Shown here: positions 24,004 to 32,597 of the stretch, in pieces | Layout: every line of letters begins with the position of its first letter | How positions within the stretch are numbered: position 1 is the first letter of the stretch | Assembly (NCBI RefSeq): GCF_027921765.1 | Contig: NZ_BSEJ01000006.1 | Span: forward strand, 62,001 to 126,000 | Direction: 5' to 3' | Origin: Microbacterium barkeri | GTDB taxonomy: Bacteria; Actinomycetota; Actinomycetes; Actinomycetales; Microbacteriaceae | Length of the DNA: 64,000 nucleotides | Made by a program: the position numbers and the translations under genes | The notes under the pieces: generated by a model | What the model saw: the letters and a program-made list of their open reading frames with translations, nothing else | Databases searched by the model: none | Told to the model about the DNA's origin: nothing

Positions 24004-25649
24004 CGTGCTCCCTCCTGCGCGTGCCCGTCGGCCTCGCGGAACGTCGTCCCGGGGATCGCGGCGAGCAGCTGCCGTGTGTACGGGTCCTGCGGGTCGTCGA
24101 ACACCTGCTGGGCCGTGCCGTGCTCGACCTGCCGGCCCCGCTGCAGCACCGACACGGTGTCGGCGATCTGCCGCACGACAGCGAGGTCGTGCGAGATGAA
24201 GACGTAGGTGAGCCCGAGCTCGCTCTGCAGGCGCGCGAGCAGGCGCAGGATCTGCGCCTGCACCGTCACATCGAGCGCTGAGACGGCCTCGTCGAGCACG
24301 ACGAGCTCCGGCTCGAGGATGAGCGCCCTGGCGATCGCGATGCGCTGCCGCTGCCCGCCCGAGAGCTCGCGCGGCCGGCGGCGTCCGATCTCCGGCGCGA
24401 GCGAGACGAGCTCGAGGTGGTGCGCGACGCGGTCCGCGCGCTCCGCCCGGTCGCCCAGGCCGAAGTTCTCGAGCGGCTCGGCGAGGATGCTCGCGATCGT
24501 CTGGCGCGGATCGAGCGAGCCGTACGGGTTCTGGTAGACGAGCTGGGTCGTGCGGCGGAACTCCCGCGCCGACCGCAGTGCGGTCACGTCGACGTCGCCC
24601 ACGCGGATGGACCCCGCGGTCGGGCGGTTGAAGCCGGCGATGCTGCGCCCCGTGGTCGTCTTGCCCGACCCGGACTCGCCGACGAGCGCGTGCGTCGTCC
24701 CCTTCGGGATCGCGAACGACACGTCGTCGACGGCGACGAGCGGCGCCCGCCCCGCCCCGCGGGCGAACTCCTGGCGGAGACCGGTCACCTCGACGAGCGG
24801 ACGCGCTCCGGGGTCGACCGCGGGCGGCGTGCGCTCGACGACCTGCGCGAGCGACGGCGCGTCGGCGAGCAGCGTGCGCGTGTACGGCGACTGCGGCGCC
24901 GTGAGCACGGCCGCCGACGGCCCCTCCTCCTGCACCTCTCCCCCGCGCATGACGACGATGTCGTCGGAGCGGTCGGCCGCGACGGCGAGGTCGTGCGTGA
25001 TGAAGAGGATGCCCGTTCCGGTCTCCTCGCGGAGACGGTCGAGGAGGTCGAGGACGGTGCGCTGGACGGTCACGTCGAGCGCGCTCGTCGGCTCGTCGGC
25101 GATCACGAGCTCGGGCTCGAGCGCGAGCGCGGCGGCGATGAGCACGCGCTGACGCATCCCGCCCGACAGCTCGTGCGGGTACTGGCGCGCACGCGTCTCG
25201 GGGTCGTCGATGTCGACGCGCTCGAGCAGGTCGAGCACACGCGCCTCGATCTTGCGGCGATCGCGCCAGCCGTGGATCCGCAGCGCCTCGCCGACGCTCG
25301 CGCCGATCGTCGCGACGGGGTTGAGCGAGTTGCCCGGGTCCTGCGGGATGAGCCCGATGCAGCGGCCGCGGAGATGGCGCCACCGACGCTCGCTCAGCCC
25401 GACGAGCTCGGTGGGGCCCTCCGACCGCTCGGCGAGCCGGATGCTCCCGCGCGAGACGTGCCCGTTCGAGGCGAGCAGGCCGATCACCGACTGGGCGACG
25501 GTCGTCTTGCCCGAGCCCGACTCGCCGACGAGGGCCGTGACCCTGCCGGCCTCGACATCGAACGAGGCGCCGCGGACGGCGTCGACCGGGCCGTGCGCCG
25601 TGCGGTACTGCACGGCGAGGTCGCGGATGGACAGCAGCGGTTCGGTCAT
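24000..25649 (-). CDS. ABC transporter, two fused ATP-binding domains (OppD-OppF fusion)
   Basis: 549 aa with two complete nucleotide-binding domains. Domain 1: Walker A GESGSGKTT, signature LSGGMRQR, Walker B LVIADEPTSALD, H-loop ITHDLA. Domain 2: Walker A GESGSGKTT, Q-loop YQNPYGSLDP, signature LSGGQRQR, Walker B LVVLDEAVSALD, H-loop ISHDLA. The first half has the OppD-type signature and the second the OppF-type, so it is the natural fusion of the two ATPases. Overlaps the permease gene upstream and the monooxygenase gene downstream by 4 bases each. Note the Ala in LDEAVSALD of domain 2, where EP is usual. Confidence 0.9.
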   Translation of the reverse strand: MTEPLLSIRDLAVQYRTAHGPVDAVRGASFDVEAGRVTALVGESGSGKTTVAQSVIGLLASNGHVSRGSIRLAERSEGPTELVGLSERRWRHLRGRCIGLIPQDPGNSLNPVATIGASVGEALRIHGWRDRRKIEARVLDLLERVDIDDPETRARQYPHELSGGMRQRVLIAAALALEPELVIADEPTSALDVTVQRTVLDLLDRLREETGTGILFITHDLAVAADRSDDIVVMRGGEVQEEGPSAAVLTAPQSPYTRTLLADAPSLAQVVERTPPAVDPGARPLVEVTGLRQEFARGAGRAPLVAVDDVSFAIPKGTTHALVGESGSGKTTTGRSIAGFNRPTAGSIRVGDVDVTALRSAREFRRTTQLVYQNPYGSLDPRQTIASILAEPLENFGLGDRAERADRVAHHLELVSLAPEIGRRRPRELSGGQRQRIAIARALILEPELVVLDEAVSALDVTVQAQILRLLARLQSELGLTYVFISHDLAVVRQIADTVSVLQRGRQVEHGTAQQVFDDPQDPYTRQLLAAIPGTTFREADGHAQEGAR

Positions 25650-26485
25650 GCCGGCTCGCCTCCTCGGATGGCCTGGCTCAGCCGGTTCGTCGCGAGCACG
25701 ACCGCGACGACGACGGCGCCGGGCAGGACGGTCAGCCACCACGCGGTCGCGACGTAGTCGCGGCCCTCCGCGATGAGGAGACCCCATTCGGGCGTGGGCG
25801 GCGGGGCGCCGTACCCGAGGAAGCCGAGGGTCGAGATCTGCAGGATGGCCGAGCCGAGCTGCAGCGCGGCGAGGGCGATCACGGGCGTGAGCGAGTTGGG
25901 CAGGATGTGCCGCCACAGCACGCTGAGGAAGGTCCCGCCCGAGCCGTACGCGGCCTCGACGAACTCGCTGACGCGCACGCTCACGACCTCCGACCGCGCG
26001 AGGCGCGCGAACACGGCGATCGAGGTCACGCCGACGGCGATCGCGGCGTTCGTCGTGCCGAAGCCGAGCAGGATGACGACGCTCAGCGAGAGCAGGAGCG
26101 CGGGGATGGCGAGCAGCACGTCGACGATGCGCATGAGCACCTCGTCGACGACGCCGCCGGTCGCGCCGGCGGTGACGCCGAGGGCGGTGCCGACGACGAG
26201 GCCGACGAGCACCGCGATGAGCGCGCCGCTGATCGACTGGGAGGCGCCGTGCACGACGCGCGCGAAGACATCCCGCCCCGTGGCGTCGGTGCCGAACCAG
26301 TGCGCGGCGCTCGGCGCCTGCAGCGACGGCGCGACGGTGTCGGTCGGGCTGATGCCCGTGAAGAGGCCGGGTGCGATCGCCCAGGCGAGCGCGACGACGA
26401 GGACGACGACGGGGATGATGAAGCCGGGGCGCGCGAGCGACCGGCCGAGGCCGCGGCGCGCGCGGCCGGGGGCGATGGCGGTCAT
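25646..26485 (-). CDS. ABC transporter permease (OppC/DppC type)
   Basis: 279 aa permease. WFGTDATGRDVFARV is the OppC signature, and VRVSEFVEAAYGSGGTFLSVL is the EAA coupling loop that contacts the ATPase. About six membrane helices. Start ATG 26483-26485 sits in an ATGA overlap with the OppB-type gene. It is somewhat short for OppC but complete, with intact ends. Part of the importer for the unknown substrate of the monooxygenase operon. Confidence 0.9.
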   Translation of the reverse strand: MTAIAPGRARRGLGRSLARPGFIIPVVVLVVALAWAIAPGLFTGISPTDTVAPSLQAPSAAHWFGTDATGRDVFARVVHGASQSISGALIAVLVGLVVGTALGVTAGATGGVVDEVLMRIVDVLLAIPALLLSLSVVILLGFGTTNAAIAVGVTSIAVFARLARSEVVSVRVSEFVEAAYGSGGTFLSVLWRHILPNSLTPVIALAALQLGSAILQISTLGFLGYGAPPPTPEWGLLIAEGRDYVATAWWLTVLPGAVVVAVVLATNRLSQAIRGGEPA

Positions 26486-27447
26486 CGGACGGCTCCCTTC
26501 CGCGCGGGGCGCGCCGACGCGCGGGTGCGCAGCCGCGCATCGAGCACGGGGTACAGCAGGTCGACGACGAGGTTGATGACGACGAACGTGACCGTCGAGA
26601 TGACGACGACCGCGAGGAGGACGGGGGTGTCGCGGTTCGCGACGGCCTGCGCCGTGATCTGGCCGATGCCGTTGCGGGCGAACACGGTCTCGGTGACGAC
26701 CGCGCCGCCGACGAGCTCGCCGAACAGCAGGCCCGCCATCGTGAGGGTGGGCAGGAGCGCGTTGCGGGCGACGTTGCGCCAGAGCAGCCACGACGTGCTC
26801 GCCCCGCGTGCGCGGACCACCGCCACGAACGGGCGCTCGCGCACCTCGTCGATGCTGCGCATGAGCACCTGCGCGAGGGGCGCGGCGATCGGGATGGCGA
26901 GGGTCGCGACGGGCAGGATGAGCGACTGGACGGGGTCGGCGCCGATCGCGGGGATGAGCCGGAGCTGGAACGAGAAGATCTGGATGAGGATGATGCCCAC
27001 CCAGAAGACCGGCAGCGAGACGAAGAACGGCGGGATCGAGCGGAACGCGCGACGCAGCCACCGCCATCCGCCGTACGTCGCGGTGAACGCGATCGTGACG
27101 GCGAGGAAGATCGCCGCGCCGAGCCCGAGCACCGCGAGGGTCAGCGTCGCGGGCAGGTTCACGGCGATGAGGTCGGACACGGCGGCGCCGCTTTGCACCG
27201 AGAAGCCGAAGTCGCCGCGCAGGAAGCCCGCGGCCGACTCGAGGTAGCGCACGACGAGCGGGCGGTCCACGCCGTACGCGGCGCGGATCTGCTCGAGCTG
27301 CTCGGGCGTGAGGCCGAGATCGGGGTTGCCGTACCGGGCGAGCACGGCGTCGCCGGGCAGGGCCGCGAGGAGCACGTACGCCGCCGTGTAGGCGAGCACG
27401 AGCACCAGCAGCGCCTGTCCGGCGCGTCGCAGGACGTAGGTCAGCAA
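26482..27447 (-). CDS. ABC transporter permease (OppB/DppB type), TTG start
   Basis: 321 aa from a TTG at 27445-27447, four bases after the binding-protein stop. The protein then begins LLTYVLRRAGQALLVL, a proper OppB N-terminal helix; upstream residues of the open frame are not family-like. Motifs include LPGDAVLARYG, LTPEQLEQIRAAYGVDRPL and the coupling loop RPFVAVVRARGAS. The C-terminus ends in a basic tail (RPARKGAVR). A TTG start so close behind the upstream stop points to translational coupling. Confidence 0.85.
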   Translation of the reverse strand: MLTYVLRRAGQALLVLVLAYTAAYVLLAALPGDAVLARYGNPDLGLTPEQLEQIRAAYGVDRPLVVRYLESAAGFLRGDFGFSVQSGAAVSDLIAVNLPATLTLAVLGLGAAIFLAVTIAFTATYGGWRWLRRAFRSIPPFFVSLPVFWVGIILIQIFSFQLRLIPAIGADPVQSLILPVATLAIPIAAPLAQVLMRSIDEVRERPFVAVVRARGASTSWLLWRNVARNALLPTLTMAGLLFGELVGGAVVTETVFARNGIGQITAQAVANRDTPVLLAVVVISTVTFVVINLVVDLLYPVLDARLRTRASARPARKGAVR

Positions 27448-27451
27448 GGGA

Positions 27452-29101
27452 CTACTTGCTGAGCCACGTGTCGTAGAACAGCGGACGCCCGACCGACTCG
27501 GTGCGGAAGCCCTGCACGGCGTCGACATAGCCGAACACCTGCGGCTCCTCGAAGATCGGCAGGATGTAGGCCTGCTCGGCCATCCGCTGCTGCGCCGCGG
27601 CCGACGCCTCGGCGCGGCCCTCCTCGGTGGGGCTCGAGGCGATCTCCTGCAGGAGCGCGTCGAGCTCCTCGTCGCCGACCGAGCCGTCGGGGTAGCCGTT
27701 CAGCAGCGTGTTGCGGTTGCCCGAGTGGTACTGCGACTTCAGGACGTCGAAGTCGGCGCGGCCGACCATCGAGTGGTACACCTGCAGCGTGCCGACCTCG
27801 CCGCGAGCGGCGTCCTGCGCTGCCTGGTCGCCCGGCAGGAGGTTCACCTCGACGCCGAGCTCGCCCAGCTGCTGCTGGATGAGCGTGACGACCTCCTTCG
27901 AGCGCGGCTGCGGGAGCGCCTCGTTGAACGTGAGGCTGAGCTTCTCGCCGTCCTTCTCGCGGACGCCGTCGGAGCCGAGCTCCCAGCCCGCCTCGTCGAG
28001 CAGGTCGGCGGCCTTCTCGGGGTCGTACTCGTAGTACTCGGAGGTGTCGGTGTAGCCGAGCGCGGTCTCGGCGAGCGCGCCGGTCGCGAGCGGGTAGCTG
28101 TCCGTGAAGAGCGTCTCGACGATCTCCTCGCGGTCGATGCCCGCGATGAGCGCCTGGCGGACGCGGATGTCCTCGAGGAGCGGGTCGCGGAAGCGGAAGC
28201 TCAGGCCGTTGTTGACGCCGTTCGTCGCGGCGGCGTGCAGCGAGAGGCCGTCGGCGGCGAACTGGGGCTCGTCGGGCGCCTCGATCTGGCGGGCGATGTG
28301 CGCCTGCTGAGCCGTCACGGTGCCGACGCGCACGCTGTCCTCGGGCACGACGAGGTAGTCGATGCCGTCGAGGTACGCGCGGCCCTGGTGCTCGAGCGAC
28401 GGCGGCGCCCAGTCGTAGTCCTCGCGCGCCTCGAGCGAGATCTCGGTGCCGATCTCCTCGTCGGCGACGACGAACGGGCCGCTGCCGATGATCTCGGTCG
28501 CGTTGCCCGGGCCGAACTCCTCGCCCGTGCGCTCGAGCGTCTCGTTCGAGAGCAGGCCCGAGTTGATCGTCGAGACCGCCTGCGCGAAGCCGGGCGAGGG
28601 CGCCGTGAAGTGGAACTTCACCGTGCGCTCGTCGACGACCTCTCCGTGGTCGTAGTTGTTGATGGCCTCCGACACGGTGAGGGCACGGTCGGGGTCGCCC
28701 TTTCCGAAGAGGTCGATGTTGCGCACGACGTTCTCGGCGTCGAGCGGCGACCCGTCGGAGTACGTCACGCCCTCGCGCAGGGTGAAGGTGTACTCGGTCG
28801 CGTCCTCGTTGACCTCCCAGTCCTCCGCGATCCACGGCTCGAGCTCGAGCGTCTCGGGGTTCTGGTAGAGCAGGCGGTCGGTGATGTTGTTGATGATGCC
28901 GCCGTTGGGGTAGAAGCCTCCGGCCGGCGGGTAGAGGGTGAGCCACGTCTGCGGCTCGAGGTACGTGAGCGTGCCGCCCTGCTGGGGCTCGCCAGAGCCG
29001 GCGGACTCCGTGGGGGCCGTGCCACCCGAGCAGCCGGCGAGAAGCGCTGCTGCCGTGACGACGGATGCCGCGGCGAGCGCGGCGCGGGGGAATCGGGACA
29101 T
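27452..29101 (-). CDS. Solute-binding lipoprotein, family 5 (KPN_01854-type)
   Basis: 549 aa from ATG 29099-29101, with GAGGAGA upstream. Signal peptide with lipobox LLAGC, then a Ser/Gly/Glu-rich linker, then the family-5 binding fold: LEPQTWLTLYPPAGGFYPNGG, ITDRLLYQNPETLE, LREGVTYSDGSPLDAENVVRN, IIGSGPFVV and IRVRQALIAGIDRE. First gene of an eight-gene operon ending with the VOC protein. It delivers the operon's unknown substrate to the permeases. The constant linkage to a flavin monooxygenase (recalled as TIGR04028 with TIGR04027) argues against plain dipeptide uptake. Confidence 0.85.
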   Translation of the reverse strand: MSRFPRAALAAASVVTAAALLAGCSGGTAPTESAGSGEPQQGGTLTYLEPQTWLTLYPPAGGFYPNGGIINNITDRLLYQNPETLELEPWIAEDWEVNEDATEYTFTLREGVTYSDGSPLDAENVVRNIDLFGKGDPDRALTVSEAINNYDHGEVVDERTVKFHFTAPSPGFAQAVSTINSGLLSNETLERTGEEFGPGNATEIIGSGPFVVADEEIGTEISLEAREDYDWAPPSLEHQGRAYLDGIDYLVVPEDSVRVGTVTAQQAHIARQIEAPDEPQFAADGLSLHAAATNGVNNGLSFRFRDPLLEDIRVRQALIAGIDREEIVETLFTDSYPLATGALAETALGYTDTSEYYEYDPEKAADLLDEAGWELGSDGVREKDGEKLSLTFNEALPQPRSKEVVTLIQQQLGELGVEVNLLPGDQAAQDAARGEVGTLQVYHSMVGRADFDVLKSQYHSGNRNTLLNGYPDGSVGDEELDALLQEIASSPTEEGRAEASAAAQQRMAEQAYILPIFEEPQVFGYVDAVQGFRTESVGRPLFYDTWLSK

Positions 29102-29279
29102 GGGAGTCTCCTCGGGACAGGGCAAGGGCATCGGCTCGGGGGCCGATGGATCCAGTCCACCACAGGCGGAGCCGATGGGCGCTGACGCGCTTCATGCAGC
29201 GTAAAGTCTGTCGATCCGGTAGGGATTCCCGCACGCGCCGATCGATCGGATGTCGGTGCCCCCTCGTACGCTGAGGAGC
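29102..29279. other. Divergent intergenic region (transport operon / radA)
   Basis: 178 bases shared by two divergent transcripts. It contains both ribosome sites and one less GC-rich block (29198-29215, GCAGCGTAAAGTCTGTCG). TACGCT, seven bases before the radA ATG, fits the TANNNT -10 form. No palindrome longer than five bases was seen. Confidence 0.35.
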
Positions 29280-30638
29280 ATGGTCTCGAAGCGCCCCGCC
29301 CCGCCCGCCTACGTCTGCAGCGAGTGCGGCTGGACGAGCCCCAAGTGGGTCGGGCGCTGCGGCGAGTGCCAGCAGTGGAACACCGTGTCCGAGGCGGCGG
29401 CGCCCGCCGACGCGGGCCGTCGCGTCGCGCCGATGATCCCCACCGCGTCCGCGCGTCCGATCACGTCGATCAGCACGGCCGAGACGCCGCGCCGCGCGAG
29501 CGGCGTCGGCGAGTTCGATCGCGTGCTCGGCGGCGGCATCGTGCCGGGCGCGGCCATCCTGCTCTCCGGCGAGCCCGGCGTCGGCAAGTCGACCCTGCTG
29601 CTCGAGGTCGCGGCGCAGTCGGCGCGCGAGGGGCGCCGCGTGCTCTACGTGAGTGCCGAGGAGTCGCCCGGGCAGGTGCGCCTGCGCGCCGAGCGGACCC
29701 GTGCGCTGCACGACGAGCTGTTCCTCGCGAGCGAGACCGATCTCGCGCGGATCCTCGGGCACATCGACGCGGTCCAGCCCGCGCTCGTCATCATCGACTC
29801 GGTGCAGACGATCTCGTCGTCCCTGTCGGACGGCGCGGCGGGCATGCCGGGGCAGGTGCGCGAGGTCGCGTCGACGCTCATCCGCGTCGCGAAGGAGCGC
29901 GACCTCCCTGTCATCCTCGTCGGGCACGTCACGAAGGACGGCCAGGTCGCCGGCCCGCGCCTCCTCGAGCACCTCGTCGATGTCGTGTGCCACTTCGAGG
30001 GCGACCGGCAGACGAGCCTGCGGTTCATCCGCGCGCTCAAGAACCGCTTCGGCGCGGCCGACGAGGTCGGCTGCTTCGAGATGGCGGGCGACGGCATCGT
30101 CGAGGTGCCCGATCCCAGTGCGCTGTTCCTCTCGCAGGGCAGCCCCGAGCCCGGCACGTGCATCTCGATCGCCCTCGAGGGGCGGCGGGCGCTCCCCGTC
30201 GAGGTGCAGGCGCTCACCGTTCCGACGTCGGCGAACAACCCGCGCCGCGTCGTCCACGGCGTCGATCCGTCGCGCGTGGCCATGGTGCTCGCCGTGCTCG
30301 AGCGCCGCGCCGGCATCAAGACGAGCGAGCTCGACGTGTACGTGTCGACCGTCGGCGGTGTGAAGTTCACCGAGCCCGCCGCCGATCTCGCGATCGCGAT
30401 CGCCGTGGCCGGATCGGTGCGGAACCATGCGATCGCCCGCAACGTGGCCGCCGTCGGCGAGCTCAGCCTCGCGGGCGACGTGCGTCCGGTCACGCAGGGC
30501 GCGCAGCGGCGTGCCGAGGCGGCGCGCCTCGGCTACACGCGCGTGGTCGACGACCGCTCGGGCAAGCTCACGTCGGCGCTCAACGACATGCGGTCGCTGC
30601 ACCTCGTCCCGCAGCACACGGGGTTCGCCGACTTCTGA
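29280..30638 (+). CDS. radA: DNA repair protein RadA
   Basis: 452 aa, normal length. N-terminal C4 zinc finger (CSECGWTSPKWVGRCGEC), RecA-like ATPase with Walker A GEPGVGKST, Walker B LVIIDSVQT, the RadA-specific KNRFG motif (KNRFGAADEVGCFEM), and a C-terminal Lon-protease-like domain (VSTVGGVKF, PAADLAIAIAVAGS) without the catalytic Ser. RadA is a DnaB-type branch-migration helicase in recombinational repair. Start ATG 29280 follows GAGGAG; a frame open slightly upstream lacks family residues. Monocistronic or with the preceding promoter; convergent with the next gene. Confidence 0.97.
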   Translation: MVSKRPAPPAYVCSECGWTSPKWVGRCGECQQWNTVSEAAAPADAGRRVAPMIPTASARPITSISTAETPRRASGVGEFDRVLGGGIVPGAAILLSGEPGVGKSTLLLEVAAQSAREGRRVLYVSAEESPGQVRLRAERTRALHDELFLASETDLARILGHIDAVQPALVIIDSVQTISSSLSDGAAGMPGQVREVASTLIRVAKERDLPVILVGHVTKDGQVAGPRLLEHLVDVVCHFEGDRQTSLRFIRALKNRFGAADEVGCFEMAGDGIVEVPDPSALFLSQGSPEPGTCISIALEGRRALPVEVQALTVPTSANNPRRVVHGVDPSRVAMVLAVLERRAGIKTSELDVYVSTVGGVKFTEPAADLAIAIAVAGSVRNHAIARNVAAVGELSLAGDVRPVTQGAQRRAEAARLGYTRVVDDRSGKLTSALNDMRSLHLVPQHTGFADF

Positions 30639-30660
30639 TCAGGCGCGCCCCGCCATCCGC

Positions 30661-31074
30661 TCAGGCCTCGAGAGCCGCGAGCAGGTCGCCGGGGGTCGCC
30701 TGCATGGGGTGCGGGCCCGCGATGTCGAGGAACACCGACGTGATCGTGCGGCGGTGCTGCGTGAGGAACGCGCGCAGCCAGGCGGGCGAGTAGACGCCGA
30801 CCGCGGGCGGCAGGTTCGCGGGCTTGTGGCGGGCGTCGCTGAAGAGCAGCAGCGCGACCTGGCCCGTGCTCGCGTCGCGGTACGTCCACACCTCGCCGCC
30901 GTCGAGCGGGTCGTCCTTCGGCCCTGGCGAGAGCAGCGGCACGACGGTGTTGCCGTTGCGGAGGGCGAGGGCGACCGCCGCCATGTCCTGCTTCTCGAGA
31001 GCCTGCGCGAGCGCCTCGGAGCGGAACGCCGAGGGGTCGGCCGCGACGGACTTCTTGCGCTTCGAGGAGGCCAT
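30661..31074 (-). CDS. SseB-like domain protein
   Basis: 137 aa small cytoplasmic protein. The Lys-rich start MASSKRKKSVA is followed by helical and beta segments (NTVVPLLSPG, GGEVWTYRDASTGQVALLLFSD) that resemble the SseB N-terminal domain found in many actinobacteria near radA; this match is from memory and moderate. Start ATG 31072-31074 has CGAGGAGGC nearby; the frame is open to 31245 but the added residues cross a hairpin. Ends 22 bases from the radA stop. Function unknown; SseB-like proteins are usually annotated only by domain. Confidence 0.65.
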   Translation of the reverse strand: MASSKRKKSVAADPSAFRSEALAQALEKQDMAAVALALRNGNTVVPLLSPGPKDDPLDGGEVWTYRDASTGQVALLLFSDARHKPANLPPAVGVYSPAWLRAFLTQHRRTITSVFLDIAGPHPMQATPGDLLAALEA

Positions 31075-31115
31075 GCCCTCCACCCTACGGAGCCGCGCCG
31101 TGAGGAGGGTAAATG

Positions 31116-31157
31116 AGGGGCCCCTCGCCTCCGGGGTTCCGGGAGGTGAGGGGCCCT
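31116..31157. terminator. Long GC-rich hairpin upstream of SseB-like gene
   Basis: AGGGGCCCCTCGCCTCC pairs with GGGAGGTGAGGGGCCCT (one G-T mismatch) around a short GC-rich loop, a very stable stem. It lies 40 bases upstream of the SseB-like start on the minus strand. It could act as a terminator or insulating structure; no U-run is visible. Confidence 0.5.
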
Positions 31158-31277
31158 GATCCCTCCGATATTCGATGCCGCCGTGCTGGGGACACGATGT
31201 GCGGCGAGCTGCTGGGGACAGCTCTGGGATCATCTTCGGAGTCACGTACGACTTTACGCGGCGCGCTTCGTCCTGTA

Positions 31278-31325
31278 TGTCCCCCTTTCGGGGGACACCG
31301 CGCCTCGGGCGTGTCCGCCCGAGGC
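31278..31325 (-). terminator. Two adjacent hairpins, terminator of the membrane-anchored gene
   Basis: TGTCCCCC / GGGGGACA (31278-31297, 4-base loop) and GCCTCGGGC / GCCCGAGGC (31302-31325, 6-base loop) lie immediately after the stop at 31328. The second is three bases from the stop. Together they make a convincing termination zone for minus-strand transcription. Confidence 0.75.
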
Positions 31326-31327
31326 CC

Positions 31328-31984
31328 TCAGCGCAGCAGGAACTGGGTCGTCTGCTTCGACATCACTCCGGCGATCTCGACCTCGAGGTGGTACGACGCG
31401 CCGCCCCCCGGAGCGGCCGGCCGCTCGTCGCTGTCGCACGTGTCGACGCTCGACCGCGTGCGGTCCCACACGACCGGCTCGGCGCTCGTCACCGTCTGGC
31501 CCGCGGCGAGCGTGACCTCCATGTCGCTCGGCTCGCTCTGGCAGTCGGTCGAGGTCCACCACGTGTCGGCGCCGCTCGTCACCGTGAAGCGCTGCGTGGT
31601 GGTGCCGACGTTGAGCACGCAGTCGACGTCGCCCGTGTTCGTGAGCTCGATCGAGAAGCGGGGCTGCTGGTCGGCCGCGTACTCGCCCTGGTCGGCGAGC
31701 CCGACGACCTCGAGCTTGGCAGGATCGCACTCCCCCGGTGCCGCGGGCTCGGTCGGCGTGGGCGTCGACGTCGGCGTGGGCTCCTCGCTCGGCTCGGCCG
31801 CGGCGGCGGGCGCCTCGGTCGTCGACGCGGGGGCGGGGGTCGCCGCGGGTCCCGCGAAGAGCGCCTGCCAGGGCTGCGCGATCGCGAGCCAGACGATCCC
31901 GCCGATCAGGAGCACGGCCAGCAGCAGCACCATGAGACGACGCCGTCGGTAGACGGCCTTCGAGGGGCGGCGACGCTGGCTCAC
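31328..31984 (-). CDS. Membrane-anchored protein with Pro/Thr linker and DUF4232-like outer domain
   Basis: 218 aa. Layout: basic cytoplasmic tail (RRRPSKAVYRRRR), one membrane helix at about 17-37, a low-complexity Ala/Pro/Thr/Glu linker (TPTSTPTPTEPAAP) and an outer beta-rich domain of about 130 residues with conserved cysteines in GECDP, DVDCVLN, STDCQSE and VDTCDSD. The pattern IELTNTGDVDCVLNVG resembles the DUF4232 type domains of actinobacterial envelope proteins. No function known. It ends at a double hairpin and is 12 bases from argA on the same strand, so it may be co-transcribed with argA. Confidence 0.7.
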   Translation of the reverse strand: MSQRRRPSKAVYRRRRLMVLLLAVLLIGGIVWLAIAQPWQALFAGPAATPAPASTTEAPAAAAEPSEEPTPTSTPTPTEPAAPGECDPAKLEVVGLADQGEYAADQQPRFSIELTNTGDVDCVLNVGTTTQRFTVTSGADTWWTSTDCQSEPSDMEVTLAAGQTVTSAEPVVWDRTRSSVDTCDSDERPAAPGGGASYHLEVEIAGVMSKQTTQFLLR

Positions 31985-31996
31985 GGGTGCATCCTC

Positions 31997-32500
31997 TCAG
32001 AGGTGCTTGAGCATCCGGGTGTTGCCGAGCGTGTTCGGCTTCACATGGGCGAGGTCGAGGAACTCGGCGACGCCCTCGTCGGGGCTGCGCACGAGCTGCG
32101 AGTACACGTCGGGCGAGACGACCTGCTCGCCGATCGGCTCGAAGCCGCGCCGGCGGAAGAAGTCGACCTCGAAGGTCAGGCAGAACAGTCGCGTGAGGCC
32201 GAGGTCGCGCGCCTTGCGCTCGAGCCCGTCGACGATGGCGCGGCCGACGCCGTGGTGCAGCCATCCGTCCTCCACGAGGAGGGTGCGGATCTCGCCGAGA
32301 TCCTCCCACATGACGTGGAGCGCGCCGCAGCCGATGACCCGCCCGCTCGCGTCCTCCGCGACGAGGAACTCCTGCGTCGCCTCGTAGAGCACCACGAGGT
32401 CCTTGCCGAGCAGGATCCGCCGCATGACGTACGGCTCGAGCATCCGGTGCACCTGCTCCATGTCGGCCGCTCGCGCCGCGCGCACCGTGAACTCGGTCAT
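31997..32500 (-). CDS. argA: Amino-acid N-acetyltransferase (ArgA, GNAT type)
   Basis: 167 aa GNAT-fold acetyltransferase, the short actinobacterial ArgA (Rv2747 type) that makes N-acetylglutamate for arginine synthesis. The start RAARAADMEQVHRMLEPYV, the acetyl-CoA loop VEDGWLHHGVGRAIVDGL, and the motif CLTFEVDFFRRRGFEPI match that family. Unlike classical ArgA it has no amino-acid-kinase domain. Located between clpC and a membrane protein, a placement often seen in related genomes. Start ATG 32498-32500; the ribosome site is weak. Confidence 0.88.
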   Translation of the reverse strand: MTEFTVRAARAADMEQVHRMLEPYVMRRILLGKDLVVLYEATQEFLVAEDASGRVIGCGALHVMWEDLGEIRTLLVEDGWLHHGVGRAIVDGLERKARDLGLTRLFCLTFEVDFFRRRGFEPIGEQVVSPDVYSQLVRSPDEGVAEFLDLAHVKPNTLGNTRMLKHL

Positions 32501-32557
32501 CCTCCCACCCTAGGACGGCGCACCTCAGGCTCCGCTGAGCGCGCCGCGGGCACGCGA

Positions 32558-32587
32558 AAGGGGCGGAGCCCGAAGGCTCCGCCCCTT
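32558..32587 (-). terminator. Terminator of clpC
   Basis: Perfect 13-bp stem AAGGGGCGGAGCC / GGCTCCGCCCCTT with a 4-base loop, ten bases after the clpC stop. The A/T pairs at the base form the usual intrinsic-terminator ends. Confidence 0.88.
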
Positions 32588-32597
32588 GTCGTCTCCG

